Shown piece after piece: positions 7,615-8,507 of a DNA stretch of 8,507 bases; within the stretch, counting starts at the first letter, position 1; the number at the start of each line of letters is the position of its first letter. Source of the stretch: Candidatus Zhuqueibacterota bacterium (GTDB lineage: Bacteria; Zhuqueibacterota; QNDG01). Where the stretch lies: the NCBI GenBank assembly GCA_003645915.1, contig QNDG01000029.1, forward strand, positions 1 through 8,507, written 5' to 3'. The notes beneath the pieces were generated by a model. That model made no database searches and was not told the DNA's origin. It worked only from the letters and a program-made list of their open reading frames with translations. A program made the position numbers and the translations under genes.

Positions 7615-7650
7615 AAAAAGGGCGCATAAATTATGTGCCCTTTTTAAATT
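7615..7650. terminator. Strong intrinsic terminator after the YitT gene, probably bidirectional
   Basis: AAAAAGGGCGCATAA (7615-7629) pairs with TTATGTGCCCTTTTT (7631-7645) with a single G-T wobble. In practice this is a stem of about 12 bp with a 7-nt loop. The GC core GGGCGC/GTGCCC is followed by TTTTT on the + strand, and the mirror-image A-run provides a T-run for the - strand. It separates the YitT unit from the tetR region. Confidence 0.9.
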
Positions 7651-7869
7651 TTCCTATGTTGTTTTGTTTCTTCATGTAAGTACATATTTACTGGGTAGAA
7701 AGTACATTTTGCTATTCTGGTAATAGTTGCTTACTGTTTGTTTTTATGGAAGTTATCATTATTTAGTTCAAACAGGGGTGAAGAGTTTTACGTTTTCATA
7801 CTGTCTCATGTTACCGGAAGGTCGCGTCTGATCATAAATTTTTAAACAACGAATAAAAATCAGTATCTG
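7646..7869. other. Gene-free intergenic stretch
   Basis: No reading frame with a plausible start and ribosome site, no RNA gene and no mobile-element end was seen on either strand. The only repeat noted is AAGTACAT at 7678-7685 and 7700-7707. The start of a long regulatory region, or decayed sequence, would both fit. Confidence 0.5.
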
Positions 7870-7905
7870 AAAAATGTAAAAAAAAAGTAAAACAGAAAAA
7901 ACCGC

Positions 7906-7934
7906 TTGACTTACGGAATAATGTATATTATATT
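7906..7934 (+). promoter_or_regulatory. Sigma70-type promoter of the tetR-family gene
   Basis: TTGACT (7906-7911) and TATATT (7929-7934) each match consensus at five of six positions and are separated by exactly 17 bp. A-rich tracts lie immediately upstream (7870-7900) and could act as an UP element. Transcription should begin near 7941, inside the palindromic operator. Confidence 0.8.
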
Positions 7935-7935
7935 G

Positions 7936-7961
7936 CTTCTGACTGACTGGTCAGTCAGAAG
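7936..7961. promoter_or_regulatory. Palindromic TetR-family operator
   Basis: CTTCTGACTGAC (7936-7947) and GTCAGTCAGAAG (7950-7961) are exact reverse complements around TG. The site begins one base after the -10 and covers the expected transcription start, so a bound repressor would block RNA polymerase. It lies 32 bp before the regulator's own start codon, the usual arrangement for autorepression by TetR-family dimers. Confidence 0.85.
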
Positions 7962-7983
7962 GCTGAGTAATAAAATAATTAAC

Positions 7984-7989
7984 GGAGGG
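7984..7989 (+). promoter_or_regulatory. Ribosome binding site for the tetR-family gene
   Basis: GGAGGG ends 4 nt before the GTG at 7994 and decides that start. The next in-frame ATG lies inside the first helix of the DNA-binding domain. Confidence 0.75.
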
Positions 7990-7993
7990 AAAA

Positions 7994-8507
7994 GTGTCGG
8001 ACAATAAAGACACGGGAAAACAAGAGAGAAGAAATGAAATAGTAGATGCTGCAATGGAGCTTTTTGCAGAAAAAGGTTTTCATGAAGTAACTATGGATAT
8101 GATTGCAGAACGGGTAGGTCTTTCCAAAGGAACACTGTATCTGTACTTTAAAAATAAAGAAGCTCTGTTTTTTTCCATAATCAGAGATAAAACCGATATT
8201 TTATTTAATACTCTCACACAGGCTGTTAATTCGGAACAGGAGTACAAATATAAACTGGAGAAGTTTATTACAAATTATCTTTCGTTTTTTGATGATTACA
8301 GATACTATTTTAAAATAATTCATTCGGAAAAAAGCAGGGTCGGCTGGGAAAGTAAAAATAAATTCAGGAACCATGCATTTGAATCTTACAGACGTTTTGA
8401 GAATATGATCCTGCAATTTGTAAAAGAGGGGATAGATTGCGGATATTTACGAAACATGGAACCAGAGGTCGCTATGAAAGCCCTGAGAGGTATTCTCAGC
8501 TCATTTA
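7994..8507 (+). CDS. TetR/AcrR-family transcriptional repressor, 3' partial
   Basis: The frame begins at GTG 7994 and stays open to the right edge, giving 171 residues of a protein normally about 190-220 long. After a polar N-terminus, [20 protein letters not shown] (residues 15-34) is the conserved first helix and turn of TetR-family N-domains. It is followed by the helix-turn-helix [20 protein letters not shown] (36-55), a textbook match including the G-T-L-Y-x-Y-F recognition helix. The remainder is the helical ligand-binding and dimerisation domain, which is not conserved enough to name the ligand. The 26-bp palindrome over the promoter is its likely own operator. TetR regulators of this kind often control adjacent efflux or lipid-metabolism genes, but none is visible here, so the target would lie beyond the edge. 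The family is certain; the specificity is unknown. Confidence 0.93.
   Translation, partial: MSDNKDTGKQERRNEIVDAAMELFAEKGFHEVTMDMIAERVGLSKGTLYLYFKNKEALFFSIIRDKTDILFNTLTQAVNSEQEYKYKLEKFITNYLSFFDDYRYYFKIIHSEKSRVGWESKNKFRNHAFESYRRFENMILQFVKEGIDCGYLRNMEPEVAMKALRGILSSF

Noticed and set aside
7678..7707. Direct repeat AAGTACAT, twice
   Set aside because: Two eight-base copies in AT-rich DNA can occur by chance, and nothing else repeats around them.

Overview
The window is AT-rich bacterial DNA, roughly 35-40% GC by eye. It comes from a Gram-negative (diderm) organism, because two genes encode Omp85-type outer-membrane beta-barrels and two others look exported. Translation uses recognisable purine-rich Shine-Dalgarno sites with frequent TTG/GTG starts. 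The best promoter has a sigma70-like form (TTGACT, 17-bp spacer, TATATT), which argues against a typical Bacteroidota genome. I cannot place the phylum more precisely; something from the Fibrobacterota/Spirochaetota/KSB1-like range of low-GC diderms is a guess only. All genes seen lie on the + strand.

Left block (1-5602): four closely packed genes read as one transcriptional unit. The first is cut by the left edge. It encodes a TPR-like helical region followed by a TlpA/thioredoxin-like domain whose CxxC active site is replaced by Ser-Arg-Ser-Ser. After 17 bp comes an exported FG-GAP/VCBS-type repeat protein with DxNxDGxxD-like calcium-binding motifs. After 2 bp comes a single-POTRA Omp85 barrel, and its stop codon overlaps the TTG start of a second, diverged single-POTRA Omp85 barrel by 4 bp. 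Together these look like an envelope export or surface-display module: two outer-membrane translocon-like barrels, an exported calcium-binding propeller-like protein and a redox-dead thioredoxin-fold protein. The function is not known from the sequence.

Middle block (5603-7562): rsmE (16S rRNA m3U1498 methyltransferase), a housekeeping gene, then a YitT-family membrane protein with a DUF2179 cytoplasmic domain. The YitT gene has its own candidate promoter and a perfect 9-bp-arm palindrome in its leader. A strong, probably bidirectional, intrinsic terminator follows.

Right block (7646-8507): about 260 bp with no gene, then A-tracts, a near-consensus promoter, a 12-bp-arm palindromic operator directly downstream of the -10, and the start of a TetR/AcrR-family repressor. 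That gene begins with GTG and runs off the right edge. The layout indicates autorepression, and any regulated neighbours (often efflux or envelope genes) would lie beyond the window.
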